64,000 nt of DNA from Allocoleopsis franciscana PCC 7113 (GCF_000317515.1 NC_019738.1:4676001-4740000), one strand, 5' to 3'; positions 42,214-51,533 are shown, counted from the first letter of the stretch. Made by a program: numbers and translations. Notes: a model not told the origin generated them from the letters alone.

Positions 42214-43524
42214 TCAAAAGCGATCGCGTTCTAAATCAAAAATCACCTTCTCCAAATACCAATTCTCCGGCATACCCGGATTTTTGCGCCTCGCCAGTTC
42301 AATCAGTCGTTCGGCGACACCCCAATACCCTCCTACTAGGGTGAGGAGTCGGTTTTGTAATTCGCGAGTCGATTTAGTATTTGACCAAACGGGTTTTTCT
42401 TGATAACTAAATATTACGTCCGGACCCGATGAAGCAGCTCGTCTGGAGCTAGTAGAGCGGACTCGTGCTTCTTCACGCTTAATCTTGTCCAAGATTTGTT
42501 GATAACTCGCCCAATCGTGTTGATCCAAATAAATATTGGCAGCGCTTTGATAATCATCAACGGCTCCCTGGTAATCGGTTAAATCGGATCTTACAGCCGC
42601 CCGATGGCAATATAATTCAGCATGATCGGGTTTAAGGCTGAGGGCTGTTGAATAATCCGCGATCGCTTGGCTAAAATCCTTGTACTTGCGATAGGCATGA
42701 CCTCGGTTAATATACGCCTCAATATTGTGCGGATTGCTTTGGATTAACTGGCTAAAATCCTCAATCGCGCCCCGATAATCTCCCAATTCCAGGCGAACAA
42801 GTCCCCGCTGGTTAAGCACTTGAGCATCTTGGGGATTCAATTGCAGCGCTTGAGCCAGGTCTCGCATCGCTTCCTGATAATGACCCAGTTTAGAATAAAC
42901 TATCCCTCGATAACACAGCGCTTGAGCATGACGAGGCTCAACCTGGAGCAACCAGTTTAAATCTTCGAGTGCGGCTCGGTACTGCCCTTGCTTGATTTTA
43001 CTGAGCGCTGACTCCAAGAAATTGGCAATCTCCGTTACCATCACCGCACGTCTCTGAGTTGCCTGCATTTGGCTGATACTCTCTAAGCACCGACGGCAGT
43101 TGACAGTATCCTTTTGCTCCAGATAAAGTTGTGCTGCATTCTTCAAACTAGCGATCGCCGCTTGAGTATCTCCCAACTGACGGTAAGCTGTTCCCTGAAG
43201 GCTATAAGCAGGAGTATGGTTAGGCTTAAGGTTGAGGATATGCTTGACATCCGCCAGAGCTTTTTGAGGCTCACTTAGCGCCAACCAAGCCAGAGCTCGC
43301 CCAAAATAACTTTCAATACTCTCACAATTGAGTTGCAAAGCCAGGGTATAGTCCTCGATCGCACCTTGTCGATCACCTAAGTCAAAACGAACCACACCCC
43401 GTCTGTAATAAGCTTCAGTAAAGTGAGGATTAATCTGCAAAGCATGATCAAAGTCCTGAATCGCTCCTTCCAGGTTTCCTTGAAGTACCTTTTCTAAGCC
43501 TTGGTTATAAAATTCTTGCTCCAT
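42214..43524 (-). CDS. TPR-repeat protein
   Basis: The 436-residue protein starts at ATG 43522-43524. It contains about eight to nine tetratricopeptide repeats in two blocks (residues 5-150: GNLEGAIQDFDHALQINPHF, GDRQGAIEDYTLALQLN; and 175-335: GHYQEAMRDLAQALQLNPQD, KDFSQAIADYSTALSLKPDH). The blocks are split by a variable helical spacer. A C-terminal segment of about 90 residues, including ELQNRLLTLVGGYWGVAERL and PENWYLEKVIFDLERDRF, is a separate domain that I do not recognise but that resembles small helical tails in other cyanobacterial TPR proteins. No enzyme domain; a scaffold for protein assembly is the usual role. Confidence 0.85.
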   Translation of the reverse strand: MEQEFYNQGLEKVLQGNLEGAIQDFDHALQINPHFTEAYYRRGVVRFDLGDRQGAIEDYTLALQLNCESIESYFGRALAWLALSEPQKALADVKHILNLKPNHTPAYSLQGTAYRQLGDTQAAIASLKNAAQLYLEQKDTVNCRRCLESISQMQATQRRAVMVTEIANFLESALSKIKQGQYRAALEDLNWLLQVEPRHAQALCYRGIVYSKLGHYQEAMRDLAQALQLNPQDAQVLNQRGLVRLELGDYRGAIEDFSQLIQSNPHNIEAYINRGHAYRKYKDFSQAIADYSTALSLKPDHAELYCHRAAVRSDLTDYQGAVDDYQSAANIYLDQHDWASYQQILDKIKREEARVRSTSSRRAASSGPDVIFSYQEKPVWSNTKSTRELQNRLLTLVGGYWGVAERLIELARRKNPGMPENWYLEKVIFDLERDRF

Positions 43525-43778
43525 TGCTTCTAAATTCTGTAAGCAGCAAGCCCTACCTTAGGTAATCATCATAACTTACCCTCTCCTAAGCTGCGGCGCA
43601 TCTAAATTGGATATAAAAATTTTTGAAAGGGGTGTGCGGTGTAGGGTGTGGGGTGTGAAGGTATACAAATTAAATGCGTAACAGCTTATTCAACTCCTGA
43701 CCCGCTTTGGATCGCACAGTAGCGCCAATCCAGAATGCCGTCGAAAATGGATGTAACTGGAGCCGTTTCCCTGCTCTT

Positions 43779-45662
43779 ATGAGTTATTGCCTCAATCCCA
43801 AATGTCAGAAACCCCAGAACCCCAGTAATGCTAAGTTTTGCTCAACCTGTGGGGCGAGATTGCTCTTAGGCGATCGCTACCGTGCTTTGCAACTCGTCAG
43901 TCAAGGGGGTATTGGTCGCACCTTTCTCGCCATCGATGAACATGATAGCTCTCAATCTCGCTGCATCATCAAGCAACTTTCCCCTCAAAACCAGGGTACC
44001 CACAACCCCACAAAAGCCATTGAATTGTTCCGTCAAGAAGTAACGCGACTGATGGAACTTAGGGGACATCCTCAGATTCCTCAACTTTTGGCTTATTTTG
44101 AATCACAAGAGCCAAGAAATACAGGAGGAATGTTCACTCCTCCCATTTCTACACCCACACTGGTACACACCTGGATCGAAGGGCAAAGCTTAGCTCAACA
44201 ACTCGAAGCCGAGGGTGCATTCAGCGAAACTCAGATACGGCAAATTCTCACTGAATTACTGCCAGTATTACAGTTTGTTCACGACCGCAGCGTGATTCAC
44301 CGAGATATTAATCCCGAAAATATTATCCGTCGTCCCAGCGATCGCCAACTCGTTCTCGTCGATTTTAGTGCCGCCAAATTCACCAGCAAAACCGCCCTAC
44401 GCAAAACCGGAACCCTGATCGGTTCTGCTGCCTACACCGCACCTGAACAACTCATGGGCAAAGCGGAAACTAGTAGTGATTTATACAGTTTGGCGGTGAC
44501 TTGCATTCATTTACTCACTCACATTCACCCCTTTGACCTGTTTAATAGCCTAGAAGGAATTTGGGTTTGGCAAGATTACTTAACCAATCCGGTGAGTGAT
44601 TCACTTTGTCAGATTTTGAACAAAATGCTGGAAGGTGCTGTTAAGAATCGTTACCCATCTGCACAAGATATTCTGAACGACCTAACTCCTGATGCAAAGA
44701 CAAAAATCTGGGTGAAATCAGCTCAAGTTACAAGTTGTTCATCTCCAACAGCACCCATTTCTCTAATTCCCACCTGGCATTGTGTACGCACACTCACGGG
44801 ACATCACAGCTCAATTCATGGGTTAGCGTTTCGTGGGGATGGAACGATATTGGCTAGTAGCAGTGCAGACCGAACGGTCAAACTCTGGAACCCAGATCGC
44901 AGAATCCCACGCGCTACCTTGTCCGGGCATTCTAGCTTAATTGAAGCGATCGCCTGGACGCCAGATGGACGCATCCTCGTTAGTGGCAGTTGGGATTACG
45001 CGATTAAAATTTGGGATGTAGAAACCGCAGAACTAATTCATACGTTCTGTGCACACTCTGGTTGGATTAAGTCTCTAGCCATCAGTCCCGATGCCAAAAT
45101 ACTGGTTAGCGCGAGTGCAGACAGAACCATCAAACTCTGGAACTTGCAAACGAAAGAACTACAGAATACATTGTGTGGTCATTCCGGTGCTGTTCACTGC
45201 GTTGCTATCAGTTCAGATGGACAAACCCTAGCCAGTGGTGGTGCGGATCAGACGATTAAAATTTGGGATTTAGACAACCCAGAAGTACAGCAAACCCTGG
45301 AGGGACATGCCGATACTGTTAATACCCTCACCTTTAGCCCAAGCGGTCAATTCCTGATCAGTGGTAGTGCCGATCAGACGATTAAAATTTGGGATTTAAG
45401 GAATAAAATGCTGCCCTATACCCTCGATGGGCATTCAGGAGCTATTAATTCAATTGTCATCAATGCTCAAGGCGATCTGCTGATTAGTGGCAGTGCGGAC
45501 AAGACGGTTAAAATCTGGCATCCCAGTAGCGGGAAACAACTCTATACTCTATGTGAGCATTCAGCCGGAGTGACGGCTGTTGCCATCCATTCTAATAGTG
45601 GTAAGATTGCCAGCGGTTCGCAGGACAAAACGATCAAGATTTGGCAGTTTGAGTTGTTGTGA
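43779..45662 (+). CDS. Zinc-ribbon / serine-threonine kinase (probably impaired) / WD40 protein
   Basis: From ATG 43779 (MSYCLNPKCQKPQNPSNAKF) the protein has 627 residues: zinc ribbon with C-x4-C and C-x2-C, kinase domain about 32-300, linker, then seven WD40 repeats forming one beta-propeller. The kinase has a Gly-rich loop SQGGIGRTFLA and the ATP-binding Lys in CIIKQL, but the catalytic loop is HRDINPEN (Asn for the usual Lys) and the metal motif is DFS instead of DFG. These changes suggest low or absent activity. The next gene is a canonical paralogue. A longer frame from 43707 is unlikely because the zinc ribbon begins at MSYC. Confidence 0.85.
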   Translation: MSYCLNPKCQKPQNPSNAKFCSTCGARLLLGDRYRALQLVSQGGIGRTFLAIDEHDSSQSRCIIKQLSPQNQGTHNPTKAIELFRQEVTRLMELRGHPQIPQLLAYFESQEPRNTGGMFTPPISTPTLVHTWIEGQSLAQQLEAEGAFSETQIRQILTELLPVLQFVHDRSVIHRDINPENIIRRPSDRQLVLVDFSAAKFTSKTALRKTGTLIGSAAYTAPEQLMGKAETSSDLYSLAVTCIHLLTHIHPFDLFNSLEGIWVWQDYLTNPVSDSLCQILNKMLEGAVKNRYPSAQDILNDLTPDAKTKIWVKSAQVTSCSSPTAPISLIPTWHCVRTLTGHHSSIHGLAFRGDGTILASSSADRTVKLWNPDRRIPRATLSGHSSLIEAIAWTPDGRILVSGSWDYAIKIWDVETAELIHTFCAHSGWIKSLAISPDAKILVSASADRTIKLWNLQTKELQNTLCGHSGAVHCVAISSDGQTLASGGADQTIKIWDLDNPEVQQTLEGHADTVNTLTFSPSGQFLISGSADQTIKIWDLRNKMLPYTLDGHSGAINSIVINAQGDLLISGSADKTVKIWHPSSGKQLYTLCEHSAGVTAVAIHSNSGKIASGSQDKTIKIWQFELL

Positions 45663-45678
45663 GACACGAGAAATGACT

Positions 45679-45864
45679 CTACTGGTCAACCGAAGAATTG
45701 TTCGCTTCATGAGTTTCAAACTGGCGTTGAACTCTTTCTAGGCGTTGCGTAATCCGATCAATTCTTTGCTTAACCTTTGCAGGGTCAATATTTGACCAAA
45801 TCTCCGGACGACAAAACTTGTTCTTTTCCTTGTCCTTGCCTTGGTAATACACGTAATACCTCAA
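45679..45864 (-). CDS. Small hypothetical protein, uncertain
   Basis: A 61-codon frame starts with TTG at 45862-45864 (MRYYVYYQGKDKEKNKFCRP) and ends with a charged amphipathic helix (PAKVKQRIDRITQRLERVQR). It lies antisense-oriented between two kinase genes. The heptad-like helix and polar composition are protein-like, but the unusual start, the small size and lack of family recognition keep confidence low. Confidence 0.4.
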   Translation of the reverse strand: MRYYVYYQGKDKEKNKFCRPEIWSNIDPAKVKQRIDRITQRLERVQRQFETHEANNSSVDQ

Positions 45865-46116
45865 ATGTCAAGATTAATTAATTAAATTTTCCTAAACTTT
45901 TATTGTTCTCACGTCATTCAGAAGATAGAACTAGCGGTCACTCCCCCAGGGGAAAAGCCAAATTCAACGCGACTGAACCGAATTGGGTTTAAACTTGCCA
46001 CAGGGGAATGTTAGAACATTTCCCAGGGTAAAGCATTCAAAATCCAAGATTTTATAACAGAGGGCAATTGTGAGCAAGAAAGACTATATTCAAGTAGCAG
46101 CCGATTTTTCTTTGGT

Positions 46117-48237
46117 ATGAGCTACTGCCTGAATCCTGATTGCCAGAAGCCTCATAATCCCAGTGATGCTAAATTTTGCCTAAAGTGTGGGACAAAGTTA
46201 CTATTAGGCGATCGTTACCGTTCCATCGAACTGATGGGTCAAGGCCGCTTTGGCAGAACGTTATTGGCTGTGGATGAATGCAAACCATCCAAACCAAACT
46301 GCATCGTTAAGCAGTTTTTCTCCCAAGCACAGGGGACTGAGAATGCCGAAGAAGCGGCGCAGTTATTTGAACAAAAAGCTGTACGGTTGGAAGAATTAGG
46401 TACCCATCCTCAGATTCCAGAATTACTCGCCCATTTCGCCCAAAATCAGTATCACTATTTAGTCCAAGACTTTATCGATGGGCAAAATTTAGCCCAAGAC
46501 CTGGAATCTCATGGAGCCTTCAATGAATTCCAGATTCGACAATTGTTAAAGGACATACTGCCCGTTTTACAGTTTGTCCATGAAAGAAACGTGATTCACC
46601 GAGATATCAAACCCAAAAATATTATTCGGCGCATCACCTCAAGCATCCAGACCCCTGCCAACAGTATCTCATCTGAACTAACAGAGGCAGAGGGGACAAT
46701 CGCGAATCCACTGGTTCTTGTCGATTTTGGAGCCGCTAAATTTGCCACAGACAATCTGTTGCCCCCCACAGGAACCGTGATTGGCACCTCTGGATTTGTC
46801 GCTCCAGAACAAGCCCTCGGCAAAGGCACATTTGCCAGTGATATTTACAGTCTAGGTGTAACCTGCATCCATCTGCTGACTCAAAAAAGCCCCTTTGAGT
46901 TGTATTCCGTCAGTGAAGGCGGTTGGGTTTGGCGAGAGCATGTGAGCAATCCGGTCACTCAGGGGTTAGGGCGAATCCTCGATAAGATGTTGGAAAATGC
47001 TACAAAGCGACGTTATCAGAATGCAGGGGATGTTCTCGATGAGGTCAATCTTTTAGAGAGTGCATCCGCCGCCGCCACAATTTCTATAACACCGCCAAAA
47101 TCAAGCCCCCAACTACAGCCATCTGTCCCAGTTCAACCTGAGCCATTAGTTGCAACGGAACCTGAGTTACAAGTTCCATCCCAAACTGAGCCATTAGTTG
47201 CAACGGAACCTGAGTTACAAGTTCCATCCCAAACTGAGCCATTAGTGGCAACGGAACCTGAGCCAAAGCATCTAGCTATAGCCGAGCCAGCCGCCGCACC
47301 TCTATCGCAGAATTGGAAGTGTGTTCAAACTCTCACTGGACATTCCGATGGAGGTTTAGATTGGTACGCAGGGGTTACATGCCTTGCCTTCAATCCTGCT
47401 GAAAAATGGATTGTCAGTGGCAGTGAAGACCACACTATTAAGGTCTGGGAACTCAGTACTGGCAAAGAACTTCGCACCCTCGCTGGACATGCCGGGTTTT
47501 TTGTGAGGTCAATCGCCATCAGACCCGATGAAGAACTCTTAGCGAGTGCTGGTGATGACATTATCAAGCTATGGGACTTGGAAACGGGGGAAGAAATTCG
47601 TACCCTGTCGGGGCATTCATCCGTGATTCAGCGCCTTGTTTTCAGTCCGGATGGACAGGTGCTCATTAGTGCCGGGAATGACAAAACGATTAAGATATGG
47701 AACCCAGACACTGGGGAAGTCATGCGAACGCTAGGTGGAAACCACCTCATTGAAGCACTGAGTATCAGCCCAGATGGACAAATTATCGCCAGTGGGGATG
47801 GAGACCTTAAAGCCAAGCTGTATACGGTCAAGCTGTGGAACTTCAATACGGGGGAAGAAATCCGCACATTTTCCGGGCATTCTAACACCATTCGTGCTGT
47901 TGCTTTCAGCCCCGACGGGCAACTTCTCGCCTCCGGCAGTTGTGATAAAACTATCAAAATCTGGCAGGTGGAAACAGGAGCATTGCTTCACACACTCACG
48001 GGTCATTCGGGTTGGTTTGCAGCGGTGAATTCGGTTGCCTTTAGTCCTGATGGCAAAATTCTCGCCAGTGGTAGTGATGACAAAACCATTAAACTCTGGA
48101 ATACCGAAACAGGAAAAACCATACTGACTCTTTCCAGGCATTCTAAGGGTGTAAATTCAGTTGTCTTCAGTGCCGATGGGCAAACCCTAGCGAGTGGCAG
48201 TGGGGACAAAACCGTTAAGATTTGGCGGTGTGATTGA
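46117..48237 (+). CDS. Zinc-ribbon / serine-threonine kinase / WD40 protein (canonical kinase)
   Basis: The 706-residue paralogue of the preceding gene starts at ATG 46117 and has the same layout: zinc ribbon (CLNPDCQKPHNPSDAKFC and CGTK), kinase about 32-310, a linker, and seven WD40 repeats. Its kinase is canonical: GQGRFGRTLLA, Lys in CIVKQF, HRDIKPKN and DFGAAKF. The linker is a Pro/Glu-rich spacer with a 16-residue unit (EPLVATEPELQVPSQT) in about 2.5 tandem copies, encoded by a 48-bp repeat. The WD40 propeller should bind partners or substrates. tsaB overlaps its stop codon (TGATG). Confidence 0.9.
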   Translation: MSYCLNPDCQKPHNPSDAKFCLKCGTKLLLGDRYRSIELMGQGRFGRTLLAVDECKPSKPNCIVKQFFSQAQGTENAEEAAQLFEQKAVRLEELGTHPQIPELLAHFAQNQYHYLVQDFIDGQNLAQDLESHGAFNEFQIRQLLKDILPVLQFVHERNVIHRDIKPKNIIRRITSSIQTPANSISSELTEAEGTIANPLVLVDFGAAKFATDNLLPPTGTVIGTSGFVAPEQALGKGTFASDIYSLGVTCIHLLTQKSPFELYSVSEGGWVWREHVSNPVTQGLGRILDKMLENATKRRYQNAGDVLDEVNLLESASAAATISITPPKSSPQLQPSVPVQPEPLVATEPELQVPSQTEPLVATEPELQVPSQTEPLVATEPEPKHLAIAEPAAAPLSQNWKCVQTLTGHSDGGLDWYAGVTCLAFNPAEKWIVSGSEDHTIKVWELSTGKELRTLAGHAGFFVRSIAIRPDEELLASAGDDIIKLWDLETGEEIRTLSGHSSVIQRLVFSPDGQVLISAGNDKTIKIWNPDTGEVMRTLGGNHLIEALSISPDGQIIASGDGDLKAKLYTVKLWNFNTGEEIRTFSGHSNTIRAVAFSPDGQLLASGSCDKTIKIWQVETGALLHTLTGHSGWFAAVNSVAFSPDGKILASGSDDKTIKLWNTETGKTILTLSRHSKGVNSVVFSADGQTLASGSGDKTVKIWRCD
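47140..47262 (+). repeat. 48-bp tandem repeat in kinase linker
   Basis: Two nearly identical 48-bp units (47140-47187 and 47188-47235) and a partial third encode EPLVATEPELQVPSQT. Being a multiple of three, copy-number change would alter linker length only. Confidence 0.9.
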
Positions 48238-48914
48238 TGCCCAGTAGCCTAGAGCCAAGAAAATATGGTTTCGCTCTTCACAGCAGCAGCGCTCAGTTAG
48301 GTTTGGCATTGAGCAATTTTGCCGATGAAAGTCGCTGCCAAACCTGGAATTTAGGGCGGGATCTATCGACTCATTTACATCAATATCTCGCTGAGTTTCT
48401 CAATCCACAAACTTGGGAAGAATTAGCGTTTATGGCGGTAGCTAAAGGGCCAGGAAGTTTTACTAGCACTCGGATTGGTATGGTTACGGCTCGGACTTTG
48501 GCGCAGCAATTGGATATTCCTCTCTGGTCAATTTCGACATTGGCAGCGGTCGCTTGGCACCAATATCGGGAGTTAGGAATTCAGGAAAATTCACCAACCC
48601 TCTCAAATCGAACCATCGCTCTACAAATGCCGGCTCAACGGGGTCAACTATTCGCCGCGATTTACCAGCCATCTTCATTCAATTCAGGACTAACCCCGCT
48701 GTTTCCAGATGCAGTGCTAACTCCAGGAGATTGGCAAAAAACTTTAGAGAATTGGCCAACGTCCTATCAGCTCATTGATATTCCTGCCGATAGGGGTTTG
48801 GGTACATCGGTTTCCAGTTTGTTAGAACTGGCTTATTTGGATTGGCAACAGGACAAGCGCCCTCACTGGTCAGAAGCATTGCCATTTTATGGTCAGCATC
48901 CGGTAGAAAATTAA
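48237..48914 (+). CDS. tsaB: tRNA threonylcarbamoyladenosine biosynthesis protein TsaB
   Basis: From ATG 48237 the protein has 225 residues. Its ASKHA-type fold is evident from KYGFALHSSSAQLGLALS, where the family has a DTS-x(n) phosphate-like loop, and from the highly typical AVAKGPGSFTSTRIGMVTA. TsaB partners TsaD and TsaE in making t6A37 on ANN-decoding tRNAs; it is structural rather than catalytic. The stop of the WD40 kinase and the start overlap as TGATG, implying translational coupling. Pairing with a signalling kinase looks incidental, but the coupling is real in the sequence. A terminator follows 84 bp after the stop. Confidence 0.9.
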   Translation: MPSSLEPRKYGFALHSSSAQLGLALSNFADESRCQTWNLGRDLSTHLHQYLAEFLNPQTWEELAFMAVAKGPGSFTSTRIGMVTARTLAQQLDIPLWSISTLAAVAWHQYRELGIQENSPTLSNRTIALQMPAQRGQLFAAIYQPSSFNSGLTPLFPDAVLTPGDWQKTLENWPTSYQLIDIPADRGLGTSVSSLLELAYLDWQQDKRPHWSEALPFYGQHPVEN

Positions 48915-48997
48915 TGCCTTTGAGAAATCCTTGTGCATAAGTGCCATGTCCTCTAGAGATATAAGCAGGTAGTGATGAATCCTTCAAAGTTCAGGTC

Positions 48998-49032
48998 AAA
49001 GCCCCTCGTTTTTACCTAGAGGGGCTTTTTTC
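48998..49032. terminator. Strong terminator hairpin
   Basis: AAAGCCCCTC (48998-49007) and GAGGGGCTTT (49019-49028) pair perfectly around an 11-nt loop and are followed by more T. It is well placed for tsaB on the + strand; its A-rich left side lets it also act for the convergent zinc-ribbon gene. Confidence 0.85.
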
Positions 49033-49095
49033 CTTGAGATCCTGTTGCCAGGATGGGACTCAAGCAGACAACGACCAGAAGTCCGTTACGGCGAT

Positions 49096-49242
49096 TTACT
49101 CTACGTTCGTGGGTGCTTCTTCTGCTGGGCCAAGCTCGTCAGCATCACAGCCAATACAGTACCACCCAACTTCAGAATCTTCAGTTAGTTTGATTTGAAC
49201 CAAATCGGCTCCACATCGGTGACATTTCGGTACGTCCATCAT
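49096..49242 (-). CDS. Small zinc-ribbon protein (48 residues)
   Basis: Reading the reverse strand from ATG 49240-49242 gives MMDVPKCHRCGADLVQIKLT, then EDSEVGWYCIGCDADELGPA and EEAPTNVE. Two C-x2-C pairs (CHRC and CIGC) spaced by 19 residues form a zinc ribbon, with a glycine after the first pair. A GGGAG ribosome binding site lies 5 bases before the start. The function is unknown; small zinc ribbons often act as protein- or nucleic-acid-binding modules. It is convergent with tsaB across the terminator. Confidence 0.7.
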   Translation of the reverse strand: MMDVPKCHRCGADLVQIKLTEDSEVGWYCIGCDADELGPAEEAPTNVE

Positions 49243-49905
49243 TTGCTCCCTGATAATTTGGCCTATCTTTAACCTTACTTTTTCCTGGAATCACCTCTTC
49301 TATTTATTTTTTGGGTCATTACATCCTACTAATGGGTGAACCGATTGAGTGAATTCCTAATCATCCTCTTGGATGAACTCAATTGGTGAGGTAAGGGTGG
49401 GGACATTCACAATAATCTGGAACTAGTCAAACACATCCATGCTCTACTGAGTGAACAACAGCAGACGACCTGCTGCCTTCACGGCAAAGTCCTCAATGGC
49501 TATAAGGGCGGGTTTTACACGATTGAGGCAGCCGCCTCCGCCTGGGCGGTTGAAGTCAAACCCGCCTCTACCTCCAATAGACTTGAGAAATCAGCGCTTT
49601 TGCACTCTTGACTTGCGTTTTCTACTCAGCCAAAAGCAAGGACACCAGTTCTGTCACCAGGGTGCTTTGCCAGTAGTCACTGACAGAGAATTTAATTTCT
49701 CTTAAACTAAAAAAACAAAGAGTAATCTGCTCTTAAGAAATTTACAAGTTTTTCCTCTCTAGACCGAATCCATCAACGCCTTACCAGAGAATAGATTGGT
49801 CTTAAGTCGTTGCTGAAGTGGATTTTAGGATAACTTAAAATAAGGATAGCAAAAGAAATTTTTCTTTACATATAATCCTGCTCACCGATTGACAGGGGGA
49901 CAACA
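49243..49905. other. Intergenic, 663 bp
   Basis: This lies upstream of the HlyD-RND operon. There is a short GC-rich stretch (49500-49590) flanked by AT-rich sequence; a forward frame at 49451-49705 has no protein-like features. The last 100 bases carry the probable operon promoter. Nothing else recognised. Confidence 0.45.
49852..49876 (+). promoter_or_regulatory. Probable promoter with palindrome before the efflux operon
   Basis: A consensus -10 box TATAAT lies at 49871-49876, 30 bp before the GTG start of the HlyD gene; the -35 region (near 49847) is weak. Between them is a perfect 7-bp-arm palindrome, AAAGAAA-TT-TTTCTTT (49852-49867), placed where a repressor would block polymerase. Confidence 0.45.
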
Positions 49906-51477
49906 GTGACCAATCGAGTTCCAGACCAAGAACCATCTCAGTTAAATGGCTCTGCGACAGTCGCTGAGTCTGCCCTGGAAGAACGGGATTTAGTGCCCTT
50001 ACCCATCGCCGAACCGGAAATTAAAAAAGCACCTCGAACCTGGTTATCCGGTGGGCGGGGCGTGATCATCGGTATAGGAATTGGAGTTGTGCTGGCAGTG
50101 GGAGGTACACGCTTATTGAGTTCTCAACCCACGAAAGCTCCTGCCAAGTCCCCTGAAGCGACCCCCTCTGCTGCACCCGTCTCGGCTCAAAGTGTTACCG
50201 TTGCCACGGTGGAAGCCTCCCAGGTGAATCGTACCTTAGAAGCCACCGGTAGCGTCGCTGCCTTGGAGATGATTCCCGTGTCGTCCCAAGCGACGGGATT
50301 ACAGATTAAGCAAATCCTAGTAGACCGGAACGATGTGGTGAAGGTGGGACAGGTGATGGCACGGTTGGATGATGCCATTCTCCAGGCACAATTGACGCAA
50401 GCCAAAGCCTCCGTAGCCCAAGCTGAAGCCCGTTTAGCAGAACTGCGGACGGGGACACGAAAAGAAGAAATTGCTCAGGCACAAGCCCGCTTAGACCAAG
50501 CCCAAGCCCGTCTAAATCAGGCAAAAGCCAGTATCCCCAGACAGATCGAGCAAACTCAAGCCCAAGTGGAATCAGCGCAAGCGCGGTTAACACTAGCGGA
50601 AAATCGTTACAAGAGCTATCAATCGTTGGTAGACCAAGGGGCTGTTACCCGCGATCGCTTTAATGAGACACTCAGTGAGTATCGCAGTGCTCAGGCCAAT
50701 TTATCGGAAGCCCAACAACGCCTACAGCAAGCCCGAAATACGAATAACCCAGAAATTGACCAGTTAGCCGCTTCTGTGAGAGAAGCTGAACAGCAGCTTC
50801 AGCAACTACGTGCAGGTTCCCGTCAAGAGGTGATTACTCAAGCCGAAGCCCAACTGGCTCAAGCCAAGGGACAACAGCAAGCAATCGCGGCACAACTGGG
50901 AAATACTAAGATCGTGGCTCCTGCTAGTGGTAAGGTGGCTGAACGCAATGCCCGTGTGGGTGATGTTACCTCATCCTCTCAACCTCTGTTCAAGATTATC
51001 GACAAAGGGCGCTTGGAACTGTTATTGAAAGTTCCGGAAACTCAACTGCCGCAAATTCGCCCTGGACAAAGTGTCAAGATCACCTCAGACAAGGACAGCA
51101 AGCTGAGCTTTGAAGGGAAAGTGCGAGAAATTGACCCCCTTGTTGATGAACAGTCTCGTCAGGCAACCGTCAAAGTGGATTTACCGGAGGCGGACTCTTT
51201 AAAACCTGGGATGTTTTTACGGGCAGCGATTGTTACCTCCTCTGCATCCGGTCTAACGGCACCCGCCAAAGCCATACTACCCCAAGCCGATGGCAGCGCG
51301 ATCGTGTATCGCTTACAAGGGGATGGCACCGTTAAGGCACAGCGGGTGCAGGTGGGAGAACCAATGCCCGGTGAGCGAGTGGAAATTAAAAGCGGTTTAT
51401 CCCCAAGCGATCGCATCGTGGTTAAAGGTGCCCCTTATCTCAAAGAGGGCGACAAAGTTGAGGTCGTCAAGGAGTGA
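49906..51477 (+). CDS. RND efflux periplasmic adaptor (HlyD/MFP family)
   Basis: The 523-residue protein starts at GTG 49906, with AGGGGGA 6 bases upstream. Residues 1-50 are cytoplasmic, with a membrane anchor GVIIGIGIGVVLAVGG at about 50-66. A barrel-sandwich (lipoyl) half (VNRTLEATGSVAALEMIPV and IKQILVDRNDVVKVGQVMARL) is followed by a long coiled-coil hairpin rich in AQAR/QAKA repeats, the second lipoyl half (TKIVAPASGKVAERNARVGD), and beta-barrel and membrane-proximal domains. It bridges the inner-membrane pump and an outer-membrane channel. It is followed after 56 bp by the RND pump; no outer-membrane factor is in the operon. Substrate not known. Confidence 0.9.
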   Translation: MTNRVPDQEPSQLNGSATVAESALEERDLVPLPIAEPEIKKAPRTWLSGGRGVIIGIGIGVVLAVGGTRLLSSQPTKAPAKSPEATPSAAPVSAQSVTVATVEASQVNRTLEATGSVAALEMIPVSSQATGLQIKQILVDRNDVVKVGQVMARLDDAILQAQLTQAKASVAQAEARLAELRTGTRKEEIAQAQARLDQAQARLNQAKASIPRQIEQTQAQVESAQARLTLAENRYKSYQSLVDQGAVTRDRFNETLSEYRSAQANLSEAQQRLQQARNTNNPEIDQLAASVREAEQQLQQLRAGSRQEVITQAEAQLAQAKGQQQAIAAQLGNTKIVAPASGKVAERNARVGDVTSSSQPLFKIIDKGRLELLLKVPETQLPQIRPGQSVKITSDKDSKLSFEGKVREIDPLVDEQSRQATVKVDLPEADSLKPGMFLRAAIVTSSASGLTAPAKAILPQADGSAIVYRLQGDGTVKAQRVQVGEPMPGERVEIKSGLSPSDRIVVKGAPYLKEGDKVEVVKE

Positions 51478-51533
51478 GGAGTTCCCTGCTCCGATAGCTC
51501 TGATCGCTCCTCTGCACTTCAACCCTTGAACAA

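Noticed and set aside
47084-48209. Several reverse frames under the WD40 gene
   Set aside because: Shadows of the repeated WD40 and linker DNA; the forward gene is unambiguous.
49451-49705. 84-codon forward frame
   Set aside because: Arg/Pro-rich sequence without family features in an otherwise empty intergenic region.
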